64,000 nt of DNA from an uncultured Prevotella sp. (GCA_905236815.1 CAJOPE010000026.1:1-64000); one strand, 5' to 3'. Positions 1 through 11,010 are shown, counted from the stretch's first letter. The notes: generated by a model not told the origin, from the sequence alone. Program-made: numbers and translations.

Positions 1-142
1 GGATTTCCACTTCATGTGGCATCTACAAGTACAGATGAAACCAAATAAAAGCATTTTAGAAAGTTCCTCCATAGTTAATCTTATGATATCCAATGGATTA
101 TCTCAAAATATGGAGGAACTTTTTTAAATTGAACGAAAAATA
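1..142. repeat. Dispersed repeat copy 1 (truncated by window edge); contains 14-bp inverted repeat AAAGTTCCTCCATA...TATGGAGGAACTTT followed by T-run
   Basis: Closely similar by eye to 55963-56106; inverted repeat arms at 60-73 and 109-122. Confidence 0.75.
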
Positions 143-591
143 CAGCGTGATGTATGCAACTATAGCTCGTGATGCTGATAAGTTGTTAAATCTCATTGAG
201 ATACATGTATTTTATCTCATATATTATTTGGCTATTTTCAATATATAATTCCGCCAACGAGTTAGGTTTGATAATAGTAAATGTGTCCTATTTATTACTC
301 TTTTTATAGGTTTTCATTCTATAAATGGCTGTTTGGATAACGTTAAACAATTGTTTGATGTAATATAAACTCTTTTTTTTCTGTTCGATGGATACAACAA
401 AAGTGTCCTTTTAAGAGGCTAGTGGATATTAAATTTTATAAAAAGCTGTTATATCTTTTACTGTCTTATTAAAAATATATAATACTCTTTCTTTTTTTAA
501 TACTTTTTAGATTGTCGAATTCTCTTGTTTGCCCCTTTTTCCGTACTTTTGCGGGTAAAATTGAAATTAATAAATAATTAGATAGATAAAT

Positions 592-1587
592 ATGGCAGAA
601 TCTATTGATATCCGTGAGTTAAATATCCGGATAGAACAACAAAGTCAATTTGTAACTAACCTTACCTCTGGTATGAACCGTGTAATCGTTGGTCAGAAGC
701 ATTTGATTGATGCATTACTTATCGGATTGCTTAGCGATGGACACATCCTTCTTGAAGGTGTGCCTGGTTTGGCAAAAACACTTGCAATTAAAACACTATC
801 ACAACTGATTGCATCCGACTATAGTCGAATTCAGTTTACTCCAGACTTGCTACCAGCTGATGTTATCGGTACACAGATATATTCACAGAAAGACGAAGCT
901 TTCACTGTGAAAAAAGGTCCTATATTTGCTAACTTCGTTTTGGCAGATGAAATCAACCGTGCTCCAGCTAAAGTGCAGAGTGCTTTGCTCGAGGCTATGC
1001 AGGAGCACCAGGTAACAATTGGTGAGCAAACTTTCAAGCTCCCTAATCCTTTCCTAGTTATGGCTACTCAGAACCCTGTAGAGCAGGAGGGAACTTATGC
1101 TCTCCCAGAGGCTCAGGTTGACCGTTTCCTTTTGAAGGTGATTATCGACTATCCTACATTGGAGGAAGAGAAACTTATTATCAAGGAAAATATCGAGGGA
1201 ACAATGCCTACAGTAACCCCAGTAGTTACAGCACAGGAGATTGTAGAGGCACGTAAGGTGGTTAATCAGGTTTATATTGACGAGAAGATTGCGCAGTATA
1301 TTGCCGATATCGTTTTCGCTACACGCTATCCTGACCGTTATGGATTGGCAGAGCTCAAAGATATGATTACATTTGGTGGTAGTCCTCGTGCTAGTATCTC
1401 TCTTGCAAAGGCAGCACGTTCTTATGCTTTTATTAAGCACAGAGGATATGTGGTTCCTGAGGATGTGAGAGCTGTTGCTCATGATGTATTGCGTCATCGT
1501 ATCGGATTGAGTTACGAGGCTGAAGCAAGCAACATTTCAAGCGAGGATATTGTTTCAAAGATCATTAATAAGGTAGAGGTGCCATAA
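592..1587 (+). CDS. MoxR-family AAA+ ATPase
   Basis: 331 aa with Walker A GVPGLAKT, Walker B LADEINRAPAK; first gene of a Bat-type operon. Confidence 0.93.
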   Translation: MAESIDIRELNIRIEQQSQFVTNLTSGMNRVIVGQKHLIDALLIGLLSDGHILLEGVPGLAKTLAIKTLSQLIASDYSRIQFTPDLLPADVIGTQIYSQKDEAFTVKKGPIFANFVLADEINRAPAKVQSALLEAMQEHQVTIGEQTFKLPNPFLVMATQNPVEQEGTYALPEAQVDRFLLKVIIDYPTLEEEKLIIKENIEGTMPTVTPVVTAQEIVEARKVVNQVYIDEKIAQYIADIVFATRYPDRYGLAELKDMITFGGSPRASISLAKAARSYAFIKHRGYVVPEDVRAVAHDVLRHRIGLSYEAEASNISSEDIVSKIINKVEVP

Positions 1588-1588
1588 A

Positions 1589-2461
1589 TTGATGGACGAA
1601 AAAGAAATTTTAACTAAGGTTCGCAAGATTGACATAAAGGCTCGGGGATTGAGCCGTAACATATTTGCTGGTCAATGGCGCTCTGCCTTTAAAGGTAGGG
1701 GAATGGCCTTCGCCGAGGTGCGTGAGTACCAATATGGTGACGATGTAAGAGACATCGAGTGGAATGTTACAGCTCGCTATAATCGTCCTTTTGTGAAGGT
1801 CTTTGAAGAAGAGCGCGAGATGACAGTGATGCTACTGGTGGATGTCAGTGGATCATTGGATTTCGGTACCACGCGACAAATGAAGCGTGATACCGTAGCA
1901 GAGATTGCTGCTACTCTTGCATTCTCTGCCATCACCAATAATGACAAGGTGGGTGTGATCTTCTTTAGCGACCGAATTGAAAAATATATCCCAGCTAAGA
2001 AGGGTCGTCGACACATTCTATATATTATAAGGGAAATGCTCGACTTTAAGCCTGTAAGCAAGAAAACGGATATAAAGCAGGCAATTGAATACCTCACTAA
2101 GGTGATGCGACGACATTGCAATGCATTTGTTATCAGTGATTTCTATGCTCAACAAGATTTCCAGCATGCACTCACTATCGCGAATGAGAAGCATGATGTG
2201 GTGGCTTTGCAGGTATATGATCCTAGAGCTAAGATGTTGCCGGATATAGGCTTGATTAAGGTGGTTGATTCTGAGACTGGACATGAGACCTATATCGATA
2301 CAAGTATGAAGAAACTACGATTGGCGCATACAGCATATTGGATTCGCCGTGAGGAGGAGCTTCGAAATGTATTTGCCAAGTGTAATGTCGATTGGATAAG
2401 TGTAGCTACCAACGAGAATTTCGTTCAAGCTCTAAAGCTTCTCTTCGACAAGCGTGGGTAA
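1589..2461 (+). CDS. DUF58 domain-containing protein
   Basis: 290 aa; GxxGxxFAEVREYQYGDDVRDIEWNVTAR motif typical of DUF58; follows moxR. Confidence 0.9.
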   Translation: MMDEKEILTKVRKIDIKARGLSRNIFAGQWRSAFKGRGMAFAEVREYQYGDDVRDIEWNVTARYNRPFVKVFEEEREMTVMLLVDVSGSLDFGTTRQMKRDTVAEIAATLAFSAITNNDKVGVIFFSDRIEKYIPAKKGRRHILYIIREMLDFKPVSKKTDIKQAIEYLTKVMRRHCNAFVISDFYAQQDFQHALTIANEKHDVVALQVYDPRAKMLPDIGLIKVVDSETGHETYIDTSMKKLRLAHTAYWIRREEELRNVFAKCNVDWISVATNENFVQALKLLFDKRG

Positions 2462-2485
2462 TTATAAATGTGTAAGTAATAAAAG

Positions 2486-3583
2486 ATGAGATTTCATTCA
2501 TCCATAAAAAAATATTCAAGACTTTGCATTCTTTTGGTAATGCTTTGTATGGGTGGCCGCATGACTGCTCAGGTGCAAGTTACCCAGAAGATTGATTCTG
2601 TTTCGATTCTTATCGGACAACAGACACGGCTTCTGCTCTCGGTGAGTTTACCAAAAGGATGGGTTGCAGAATTTCCTTCTTTTAAGGATTCTGTTATGAT
2701 TACTCCTGGTGTGGAAGTTATAGACCAGAATGATCTTGCAAAACAGGATATAGGTCATGGTATGCAGCGTCTTCAGCGCGTATATACCCTTACTTCTTTT
2801 GAGCAGGATCTCTATCGAATTCCTGCTCTCGACGTTAAAGTCAAGGATGAAAAATATCATGGTAATGAGTTGGCACTCAAAGTTATAACTGTTCCTGTAG
2901 ATACAATTCATCCCGATCAGTTCTATCCACAGAAACCGGTTCAGGATAATCCTTTCCAATCAAATGAATGGCTACCATTGTATTTTGTGAGCATTTTGAT
3001 GTTGCTTGTTATAGGAGTAGCTATATTCCTGATTGCTAGATTAAGAAGTAACAAGCCTATCCATATGACATTCAAGATGGTAAAGCGTATCCCTGCTCAT
3101 ACAAAGGCTTTGCGAGAGATTGAAGTTATCAAGCAGGAACATCCTGAAAACCAAGAAGGCCAAAAGATCTATTATACACGACTCACGGAAACAATACGTA
3201 AGTATATTGAGAGTCGTTTCGGATTCAGCGCTATGGAAATGACTAGTTCACAGATTATTGAGGAGCTAAGAGCCAAGGGCGATGAGAAGATGATAGATGA
3301 ATTGAAAGGACTCTTCCAAACCGCCGATTTGGTGAAGTTTGCCAAGTATGAAACCCTCATAAATGAGAATGATTATAATCTTGTGAATGCTGTAAAGTTC
3401 ATCGATGAAACTAAGACTGATGAAACAGAGATTGTGGAGCGTGTTGCCCCTAAGCTTTCAGAAGATGACAAGAAGCATAACAGTCAGCGATTGATTATGA
3501 AGGTATTGATTGCAGCTACTTCCTTAACAGCAGTTGGATTATTAGCTTGGATCATCTACCGTGTTTCGATGCTGACTTTCTAA
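2486..3583 (+). CDS. Membrane protein of the Bat locus (BatD/DUF4381-like, unassigned)
   Basis: 365 aa with signal peptide, extracytoplasmic domain and TM segments; sits between DUF58 and BatA. Confidence 0.75.
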   Translation: MRFHSSIKKYSRLCILLVMLCMGGRMTAQVQVTQKIDSVSILIGQQTRLLLSVSLPKGWVAEFPSFKDSVMITPGVEVIDQNDLAKQDIGHGMQRLQRVYTLTSFEQDLYRIPALDVKVKDEKYHGNELALKVITVPVDTIHPDQFYPQKPVQDNPFQSNEWLPLYFVSILMLLVIGVAIFLIARLRSNKPIHMTFKMVKRIPAHTKALREIEVIKQEHPENQEGQKIYYTRLTETIRKYIESRFGFSAMEMTSSQIIEELRAKGDEKMIDELKGLFQTADLVKFAKYETLINENDYNLVNAVKFIDETKTDETEIVERVAPKLSEDDKKHNSQRLIMKVLIAATSLTAVGLLAWIIYRVSMLTF

Positions 3584-3594
3584 AGATTAAAAAA

Positions 3595-4596
3595 ATGGAA
3601 TTTGCAGATAAAGGATATTTTCTATTGCTATTATTGCTGATACCTTATATAGTATGGTATCTGCTTTATAGAAAGAAGAGTGAGCCAACTCTTCGCATGA
3701 GTGACACCCGTGCATATCAGTATGCTCCTAAGAGTATGCGTGTTCGTCTTATTCATCTTCCGATGATATTGCGATGCATTGCTTTCACACTTATTGTCAT
3801 AGTCATGGCTCGTCCTCAAACTAAGAATGACTACGATAATAAGACAGTAGAGGGTATTGACATTATGTTGGCAATGGACGTTTCAACCTCAATGCTTGCA
3901 GAAGACTTGAAACCTAATCGAATTGAGGCTGCAAAAGATGTAGCTACAGAATTTATTAGTGGAAGACCTAATGACAATATTGGCTTGACAATTTTTGCAG
4001 GTGATGCTTTCACTCAATGCCCAATGACTACAGATCATTCTAGTTTGATGAATCTTCTGGAGCATACAAGCACAGCAATGGCTGCAAGTGGCTATCTTGA
4101 GGGAGGTACTGCTATAGGTATGGGCCTTGCAAATGCCGTTTCACGTTTAAAAGACTCTAAGGCAAAGAGTAAGGTGATTATCCTTTTAACTGATGGAGCA
4201 AATAATGTTGGAGATATCTCTCCACTGACTGCTGCTGAAATTGCTAAGAGTTTTGGTATTCGTGTCTATACAATTGCAGTTGGTACGGATAAAAAGTTTG
4301 CACCATATCCAGTTCCTGTGGGTGGAGGTATTCAGTATATGAATCAACCTGTAGAATTGGATACAAGAACTTTGCAGGATATTGCCAGCAATACAGAAGG
4401 AAATTATTATAGAGCTACGAACACTAAGCAGTTGAGGATGATCTATCAAGACATCGATAAACTGGAGAAAACCAAGATGAACGTTCAGCATTTCTCAAAA
4501 AGATATGAGGCCTATCAGCCATTTGCAATTGCTGCGGTTCTCATTCTGTTCTTGGAAATTCTTCTGAGAATTACTTGGTTCAGACGTATTCCTTAA
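3595..4596 (+). CDS. batA: VWA domain-containing protein, BatA
   Basis: MIDAS-type DVSTSM; start at 3595 (MEFADKGYF) preferred over 3547, which overlaps the upstream gene. Confidence 0.87.
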   Translation: MEFADKGYFLLLLLLIPYIVWYLLYRKKSEPTLRMSDTRAYQYAPKSMRVRLIHLPMILRCIAFTLIVIVMARPQTKNDYDNKTVEGIDIMLAMDVSTSMLAEDLKPNRIEAAKDVATEFISGRPNDNIGLTIFAGDAFTQCPMTTDHSSLMNLLEHTSTAMAASGYLEGGTAIGMGLANAVSRLKDSKAKSKVIILLTDGANNVGDISPLTAAEIAKSFGIRVYTIAVGTDKKFAPYPVPVGGGIQYMNQPVELDTRTLQDIASNTEGNYYRATNTKQLRMIYQDIDKLEKTKMNVQHFSKRYEAYQPFAIAAVLILFLEILLRITWFRRIP

Positions 4597-4614
4597 TAAT
4601 TAATTGATGAAGAT

Positions 4615-6267
4615 ATGTTAAGATTTGAAGATCCAATATATTTATGGGCTTTGCTCATTGTCCCAATTCTCTTGCTTATTAGGTTTTTGGGATGGCGAAG
4701 CAGAAAGGCAAAGCTTAAGAAGTTTGGTGATCCTGAACTTTTAAAGGAATTGATGCCTGATGTCTCGAAGTATCGCCCAACCGTAAAGTTCTTTTTGGCA
4801 TTAACAGCTTTAGCCTTGCTCATTGTTGTTCTTGCTCGTCCACAGATGGGAAGCAAAATTTCAAATGAAAAGCGTGAAGGCATAGAAACGATTATTGCCG
4901 TGGATATTTCCAATTCCATGTATGCACAAGATGTGGCACCATCGAGAATCGATAAGGCCAAGATGCTGATAGAGGATTTGGTTGATAATTTTTCGAATGA
5001 CAAAGTTGGACTTGTTGTTTTTGCCGGTGAATCGTATATTCAATTGCCTATCACAAGTGATTATGTTTCAGCAAAGATGTTTCTTCATGATATTGACCCT
5101 TCGTTGATACAGACACAGGGAACCGATATTGCAGGAGCTATTAATCTGAGTATGAAGAGTTTTACTAAACAGCAGAATGTAGGTAAGGCGATTATTGTGA
5201 TAACTGATGGTGAAGACCATGAGGGTGGTGCTGAACAAGCTGCAGCTAATGCTCATAAACAGGGAGTTAACGTTTTCATTATGGGTATAGGTGATACCAA
5301 GGGCTCACCAATACCAATGGATGGTGAATATCTGAAAGATAATTCAGGTAATGTGGTAATGTCCCGCTTGAATGAGGATATGTGTAGAAAGATAGCTTCG
5401 GCTGGTAGCGGTAAGTATATTCACGTGGATAATACCAGTGAGGCTGAAGAAATCCTGAATGCTGATTTGGCTAAACTGCAGAAGGGAGATGCTTCCTCCG
5501 TTGTGTATAGTGAATATGCAGAAAAGTTTCAGACATTTGGTATCCTGGTGGTATTGCTACTCATAATTGAAGTATGCATCATGGAGGCCAAGAACAGCAG
5601 AATGAAGGATTTGCACATATTTAAGCGTGCTAGTTTGTTAATAGCACTATTTATGATGGTTGGTTTGGCGAATGCGCAATCTGATAGAGATTATATTCGT
5701 CAGGGAAATCGAAATTATAATGCCGAAAATTTTGCTCAGGCTGAAACCTCGTATAGAAAGGCTCTCTCTAAGAATCCAGGAAATACTCAGGCTATGTATA
5801 ATCTTGGAATGTCTCTTCTTGGTCAGCAAAAGGTACAAGAAGCTGCAAAATATCTGGAGCAAGCAGGTAAAGAGGAACCAAATAAATTGCGAAAGGCTAA
5901 GAGTTATCATAATCTGGGATGGATGTGCCAGAAGATGAGAGACTATAATAATGCTATCAATTATTATAAGATGGCTCTTCGCAACAATCCTTCGGATGAG
6001 CAAACTCGTTACAACTTAGCCCTCTGTCAGCATCAGAAGAAGAATCAGCGTGATGATAAGAAGGATAAGAAAGACGACAAGAAAAAGAAGAAAAAGAAAG
6101 AAGAAAAGGAACAGGAGCAGAATCAAAATCCTGACAAGAATAAAATGAGCAAGGATAATGCCGAGCAACTTCTTAATGCTGCTGTTCAGAACGAGAAAAA
6201 TGCTAAGCAGAAAATTCGCAAACATATGGCTGCTCCTAGAAGCAGAAACTTGTCGAAAAATTGGTAA
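4615..6267 (+). CDS. BatB-BatC fusion: VWA domain followed by TPR domain and Lys-rich tail
   Basis: 550 aa; DISNSMYAQDVAPSR VWA motif, internal signal-peptide-like segment MKDLHIFKRASLLIALFMMVGLANAQ, then TPRs. Confidence 0.87.
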   Translation: MLRFEDPIYLWALLIVPILLLIRFLGWRSRKAKLKKFGDPELLKELMPDVSKYRPTVKFFLALTALALLIVVLARPQMGSKISNEKREGIETIIAVDISNSMYAQDVAPSRIDKAKMLIEDLVDNFSNDKVGLVVFAGESYIQLPITSDYVSAKMFLHDIDPSLIQTQGTDIAGAINLSMKSFTKQQNVGKAIIVITDGEDHEGGAEQAAANAHKQGVNVFIMGIGDTKGSPIPMDGEYLKDNSGNVVMSRLNEDMCRKIASAGSGKYIHVDNTSEAEEILNADLAKLQKGDASSVVYSEYAEKFQTFGILVVLLLIIEVCIMEAKNSRMKDLHIFKRASLLIALFMMVGLANAQSDRDYIRQGNRNYNAENFAQAETSYRKALSKNPGNTQAMYNLGMSLLGQQKVQEAAKYLEQAGKEEPNKLRKAKSYHNLGWMCQKMRDYNNAINYYKMALRNNPSDEQTRYNLALCQHQKKNQRDDKKDKKDDKKKKKKKEEKEQEQNQNPDKNKMSKDNAEQLLNAAVQNEKNAKQKIRKHMAAPRSRNLSKNW

Positions 6268-6275
6268 TAATTAAT

Positions 6276-8864
6276 ATGACGCAATATATCAAAAAACTCA
6301 TAACGATGATGTTTGGGCTCATGATAGTTTCTACTATCTCTTTTGCTCAGCATATCTCGGTTTCTGCACCTTCACAGGTTTTGGCAGGCGAGAATTTTCG
6401 CCTGGTTTATACTGTGAATACGCAGAATGTTGAGGATTTCCGTGCGGGTAATGTTCCTTCTGGATTGGAAGTAATTGCGGGGCCATATACATCTCAGCAA
6501 TCAAGCTATCAGATGGTAAATGGACACACAAGTAGTTCTTCCTCCATTACCTTCACTTATACTCTCTATGCTGTAAAAAATGGTACATACACAATTTCTG
6601 CTGCTCATGCAAATGTGAATGGCAAGCGCGTGAACTCTGCTTCTGTAAAAGTTAGAGTCATGGGAAGTGCTCCAAAGAATCAAAATGGTCCTAGAATGAA
6701 CCAGCAAGGCTATGGAGATGAAGATACGCAGAGGTCGGGAGCTGTGATTTCTGGAAATGATCTTTTTGTAAAGGTTACAGCGAATAAAAAATGTGTTTAC
6801 GAACAGGAGCCAATTCTACTCACTTATAAGCTGTATAGACAAGTGGTAGATATTACTTCTATCTCGGGTAATATGCCTGATTTAAAAGGCTTTCATACAC
6901 AGCAAATCAAGTTACCTCAGCAGAAACCTCAGATAGAGAAATTAAATGGTAAAAATTATATTTGCCAAACTATTAGTCAGTATTTGATATTCCCTCAAAT
7001 GACTGGAAAACAAAAAATTCCTAGTTTTTCCTTTGAGGGAACTATACTTCAGAAACATAATGTAGATCCTTTGGAGGCTTTCTTTAATGGTGGTTCCAGT
7101 TATTCTGAAATTCATAAGAACATAGTAGCTCCAGGAATAGATATTCAAGTTTTGCCTCTTCCAACTAAGCCTTCGAATTTCTCGGGTGGAGTAGGTCGAT
7201 TCAATATATCTTCTTCTATTGACAAGAAATCGGTTAAGGCAGGTGATCCAATCAGCATTCGATTGGTAATCGGAGGTAATGGCAATATGAAGTTATTGAA
7301 ACAACCTCAAATCAAGGTACCTAAGGGTTGGAGTAAGTATGACCCTAAGATCACTGACAAGACTCGTCTTACAACCAATGGTGTTGAGGGTAATGTGCTT
7401 TATGATTTTGTTGTTGTACCTGACAAGGAAGGCAGTTATACATTGCCTCCTCTGGAATTTGTGTATTTCGACACAAATGCTAAAAGTTATAAAACTCTGA
7501 AAACGCAATCCTTCAAGGTGAATGTAACTAAGGGTGATGGTAAGGGTGTTTCCAGTGAGGACTTTAGCGATCCGCGTGACCAGGATATTCATCCAATAAT
7601 GAAAGGAAAAGCTAGCTTGAGAAAGGCAAGTGATTTCTTCTTTGGAAGTACTGGTTATGTGTTGTTGCTAATGTTGTTGCTAGTAACTTTTATTGCTTTG
7701 CTTATCATTTTCCGCAAGCGTGCTATTGCAAATGCAGATATTGTTGGAAAAAAGGCAAATCGTGCTCACAAGGTGGCTGCAAAGAAACTCCGCACTGCAC
7801 ATGAACTGATGCTGGCCGGAAAACACGGTGAGTTCTATGATGAGGTTCTTAGAGCCTTATGGGGCTATGTGGGAGATAAATTAAATATGCCTGTTGAGAG
7901 TTTGAATCGTGAAAATATTCAGGACAATCTTAAGGCTCATCAGGTAGATGATGCTACTATTCTGAAATTTGTTTCAGCTCTTGATGAATGTGAGTATGAA
8001 CGCTATGCACCTGGTGATATCGCTGGAAACATGAATAAGACTTTTGAAAGTGCGATGACAGGAATTATGGAGATAGAAGATGCAATAACTCAGTCAAAGA
8101 AGGCTAAGAAGAATGCTGCAAAGGTGATGCTTATGTTGCTTTTCCTTATGGTAGGTGCAAGCGCATCGGCAGTAACTGTTTCCAAGCAAAAGGCAGACAG
8201 AGAATACCTTCAAGGTGAATATCAGCAAGCCATCAACGATTATGAATTAGTGCTTAGAAATGGTGAGTCGGCTGAGGTTTATTATAATTTGGGAAATGCC
8301 TATTATAAGAACGATGATCTTACTAAGGCGATTCTCAACTATGAGCGTGCTCATCTCTTGGATCCAGGAAATGAGGATATTAATTTTAACTTGGAATTTG
8401 CACGGGCAAAAACCATAGATAAGATAGTTCCTGTAGAAGATTTCTTCTTGGTGGAATGGTATAATGCCATGGTTAATTTTACAAGTGTTGATGGATGGGC
8501 GGTTATCGCGGTCTTGTCGTTGGTTCTTGCTATTGCCTTTACGTTGGCATATCTCTTTGGCAGTAGGTTAATTTTAAGAAAGGTTGGATTTTATGGTGGC
8601 ATTGCTACTATTCTTCTCTTTTTTGTTGCTAATATATTCGCCTCTCAACAGAAAGAGGATTTAGAACATCGAACAGGTGCAATAGTAATATCCTCATCAG
8701 CTACCATTATGAAGACTCCTTCCATGAATGGAACTCAAGATTTTGTTCTTCATGAGGGTACCCGTGTGGATATTATGGATAAGACTATACACAACTGGCG
8801 TGAAATTAAAGTGGGAGATGGTAGAACAGGATGGATTCTCACAAAACAACTAGAAGAAATATAA
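6276..8864 (+). CDS. BatD-BatE fusion: BatD oxygen-tolerance domain, TPR and SH3-like C-terminus
   Basis: ORF 6261-8864; likely start MTQYIKKLI at 6276; internal hydrophobic MLMLLFLMVGASASA, TPR block, C-terminal SH3-like GWILTKQLEEI. Confidence 0.85.
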   Translation: MTQYIKKLITMMFGLMIVSTISFAQHISVSAPSQVLAGENFRLVYTVNTQNVEDFRAGNVPSGLEVIAGPYTSQQSSYQMVNGHTSSSSSITFTYTLYAVKNGTYTISAAHANVNGKRVNSASVKVRVMGSAPKNQNGPRMNQQGYGDEDTQRSGAVISGNDLFVKVTANKKCVYEQEPILLTYKLYRQVVDITSISGNMPDLKGFHTQQIKLPQQKPQIEKLNGKNYICQTISQYLIFPQMTGKQKIPSFSFEGTILQKHNVDPLEAFFNGGSSYSEIHKNIVAPGIDIQVLPLPTKPSNFSGGVGRFNISSSIDKKSVKAGDPISIRLVIGGNGNMKLLKQPQIKVPKGWSKYDPKITDKTRLTTNGVEGNVLYDFVVVPDKEGSYTLPPLEFVYFDTNAKSYKTLKTQSFKVNVTKGDGKGVSSEDFSDPRDQDIHPIMKGKASLRKASDFFFGSTGYVLLLMLLLVTFIALLIIFRKRAIANADIVGKKANRAHKVAAKKLRTAHELMLAGKHGEFYDEVLRALWGYVGDKLNMPVESLNRENIQDNLKAHQVDDATILKFVSALDECEYERYAPGDIAGNMNKTFESAMTGIMEIEDAITQSKKAKKNAAKVMLMLLFLMVGASASAVTVSKQKADREYLQGEYQQAINDYELVLRNGESAEVYYNLGNAYYKNDDLTKAILNYERAHLLDPGNEDINFNLEFARAKTIDKIVPVEDFFLVEWYNAMVNFTSVDGWAVIAVLSLVLAIAFTLAYLFGSRLILRKVGFYGGIATILLFFVANIFASQQKEDLEHRTGAIVISSSATIMKTPSMNGTQDFVLHEGTRVDIMDKTIHNWREIKVGDGRTGWILTKQLEEI

Positions 8865-9551
8865 ATGGATTGGAGCCAAATAGATTTGGGTATATTGCAT
8901 TTTTTCAATGGAAGTGATAACATTGCGCTTGACGACATTGTGGTGTCGCTCACAAATGGCTTTGTTTGGATTCCACTGTTTCTGTCATTAATATACCTTA
9001 TTATAAAAAATAATGAGACAATGGCACAAATTATGCTTGCAATAGGTGGAGCGATTCTTTGTGTCTTGGTGACTGATGGAATAGATGATGGCATCGTAAA
9101 GCCAATGATTGGAAGATTGCGGCCTTTGAATGATCCGATGGTTAGAATGTCACTCGATTTGGTGAGTGGTGTTTCGGAAAGAAGCTTCAGCTTTTTCTCC
9201 GCTCATGCCGCCAACACAATGGGAATTGCTGTTTTCTTCTGCTGGCTAGTGAGAAGCAGAATGGTTGGATTTCTATTGGTATCATGGTCGTTGATAAATT
9301 GTTGGACAAGATTGTATCTAGGTGTGCATTATCCATCAGATATTCTAGTTGGTATTATCTGTGGAGCACTTGTGGGAAGCTTGGTGTACTTTCTTTATCG
9401 AAAACTCTATTTCAAGATATCTCCAAAGTTGCATTATGTCTCTACACAATACACAAAGACAGGATATGATTATTATGATATAGATGTGGTTATGGTGGTG
9501 ACAACTTTAACATTGCTCGTCATTGTAGTGAAGAGCGTCATCGTATTTTAA
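8865..9551 (+). CDS. PAP2-family phosphatase
   Basis: KPMIGRLRP, SFFSAHAAN and R-LYLGVHYPSD motifs of the PAP2 superfamily. Confidence 0.9.
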   Translation: MDWSQIDLGILHFFNGSDNIALDDIVVSLTNGFVWIPLFLSLIYLIIKNNETMAQIMLAIGGAILCVLVTDGIDDGIVKPMIGRLRPLNDPMVRMSLDLVSGVSERSFSFFSAHAANTMGIAVFFCWLVRSRMVGFLLVSWSLINCWTRLYLGVHYPSDILVGIICGALVGSLVYFLYRKLYFKISPKLHYVSTQYTKTGYDYYDIDVVMVVTTLTLLVIVVKSVIVF

Positions 9552-9585
9552 CAACATATAAGTAACGAGAAATATTAAAAATAAA

Positions 9586-10860
9586 ATGGATACAAAACAT
9601 ATAAAGATCAGCGATTATAACTATAATCTGCCTGATGAACGAATTGCAAAATTCCCTCTTGCTCAGAGAGATCATTCTAAGCTTCTCATCTATAATAAAG
9701 GTGAGATAAGTGATGATATATTTTATAATCTTCCAAATTATCTCCCTAAAGGTGCATTGATGGTATTCAACAATACTAAGGTGATTCAGGCACGTATGCA
9801 CTTCAGAAAGGAAACAGGTGCTCTTATCGAGGTATTCCTAATGGAACCTGCTGCACCTACTGACTATGAATTGATGTTCCAAACTACTGGACATTGTGCA
9901 TGGTTATGTATGATTGGAAACTTGAAGAAGTGGAAGGAGGGATCACTGAAGCGTGAGTTTGAAATCAAGGGACATAAGTTTACCTTGAGTGCTACTATGC
10001 TTCGAGGAGAAGAACTTTCTGAGGAGCAGAAAAAGATGACAGCTCATGGTGGAGGTACTAATTATTGGGTAAACTTTGATTGGGATACCGATCAGGTGAA
10101 CTTTGCGGAAATTCTCGAGACAGTTGGAGAGTTGCCAATTCCACCGTATTTAAATCGTGAAACGCAGGAAAGCGACAAGACTACATATCAGACAGTTTAC
10201 AGCAAAATCAAGGGTAGTGTTGCTGCTCCTACTGCAGGTTTGCATTTTACGGATGCTGTTTTGAATGATTTAGACAAGCATGGAATTATTCGTGATGAGG
10301 TTACTTTACATGTAGGAGCTGGTACATTTAAACCAGTTAAGAGCATGGAAATCGAAGGTCATGAGATGCATACTGAATATATTGTAGTTCATCGCCATAC
10401 TTTCGAACGCTTGTTGGAGCATGAATGTAATGCCATTGCTGTAGGTACTACATCTGTTAGAACATTGGAAAGCCTTTACTATATTGGTGCCTATCTGGAA
10501 ACACATCCAGATGCCAACGAGGAAGATTTGCATGTAAACCAATGGGATCCTTATGATAATGGAAGAAATGGTGGTTTTGCAGAAGGAATTACTCCGATGA
10601 AGGCAATTCAGAATATCGTGGATTATCTTGAGAGAAATGGTTTGGAGGCACTTCATAGTAGTACTCAGATTATCATTGCTCCTGGTTATGAATACAAAAT
10701 AGTAAAGATGCTAGTTACAAACTTCCATCAGCCGCAGAGTACCTTGCTTCTATTAGTAAGCGCATTCTTAAAGGGAAATTGGACAAAAGTATATGATTAT
10801 GCCTTGTCACATGATTTCCGTTTCTTGAGCTATGGAGATTCCAATTTGCTTATTCCTTAG
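9586..10860 (+). CDS. queA: S-adenosylmethionine:tRNA ribosyltransferase-isomerase
   Basis: YNLPDERIAKFPLAQRDHSKLL, AAPTAGLHFT, TLHVGAGTFKPV motifs. Confidence 0.93.
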   Translation: MDTKHIKISDYNYNLPDERIAKFPLAQRDHSKLLIYNKGEISDDIFYNLPNYLPKGALMVFNNTKVIQARMHFRKETGALIEVFLMEPAAPTDYELMFQTTGHCAWLCMIGNLKKWKEGSLKREFEIKGHKFTLSATMLRGEELSEEQKKMTAHGGGTNYWVNFDWDTDQVNFAEILETVGELPIPPYLNRETQESDKTTYQTVYSKIKGSVAAPTAGLHFTDAVLNDLDKHGIIRDEVTLHVGAGTFKPVKSMEIEGHEMHTEYIVVHRHTFERLLEHECNAIAVGTTSVRTLESLYYIGAYLETHPDANEEDLHVNQWDPYDNGRNGGFAEGITPMKAIQNIVDYLERNGLEALHSSTQIIIAPGYEYKIVKMLVTNFHQPQSTLLLLVSAFLKGNWTKVYDYALSHDFRFLSYGDSNLLIP

Positions 10861-11010
10861 AGAGGAATCTGCATCTAGAATGATGACTTAAAATTTAAAG
10901 TGTATAATTGAATTGAACATATCGAGATAATTAATATTGAAAGATAATCTTGAATTATAAAGCTCAATATTCAAAGTTCGCTGTTTCATTCAGTTTTAAT
11001 TGATAATAAG

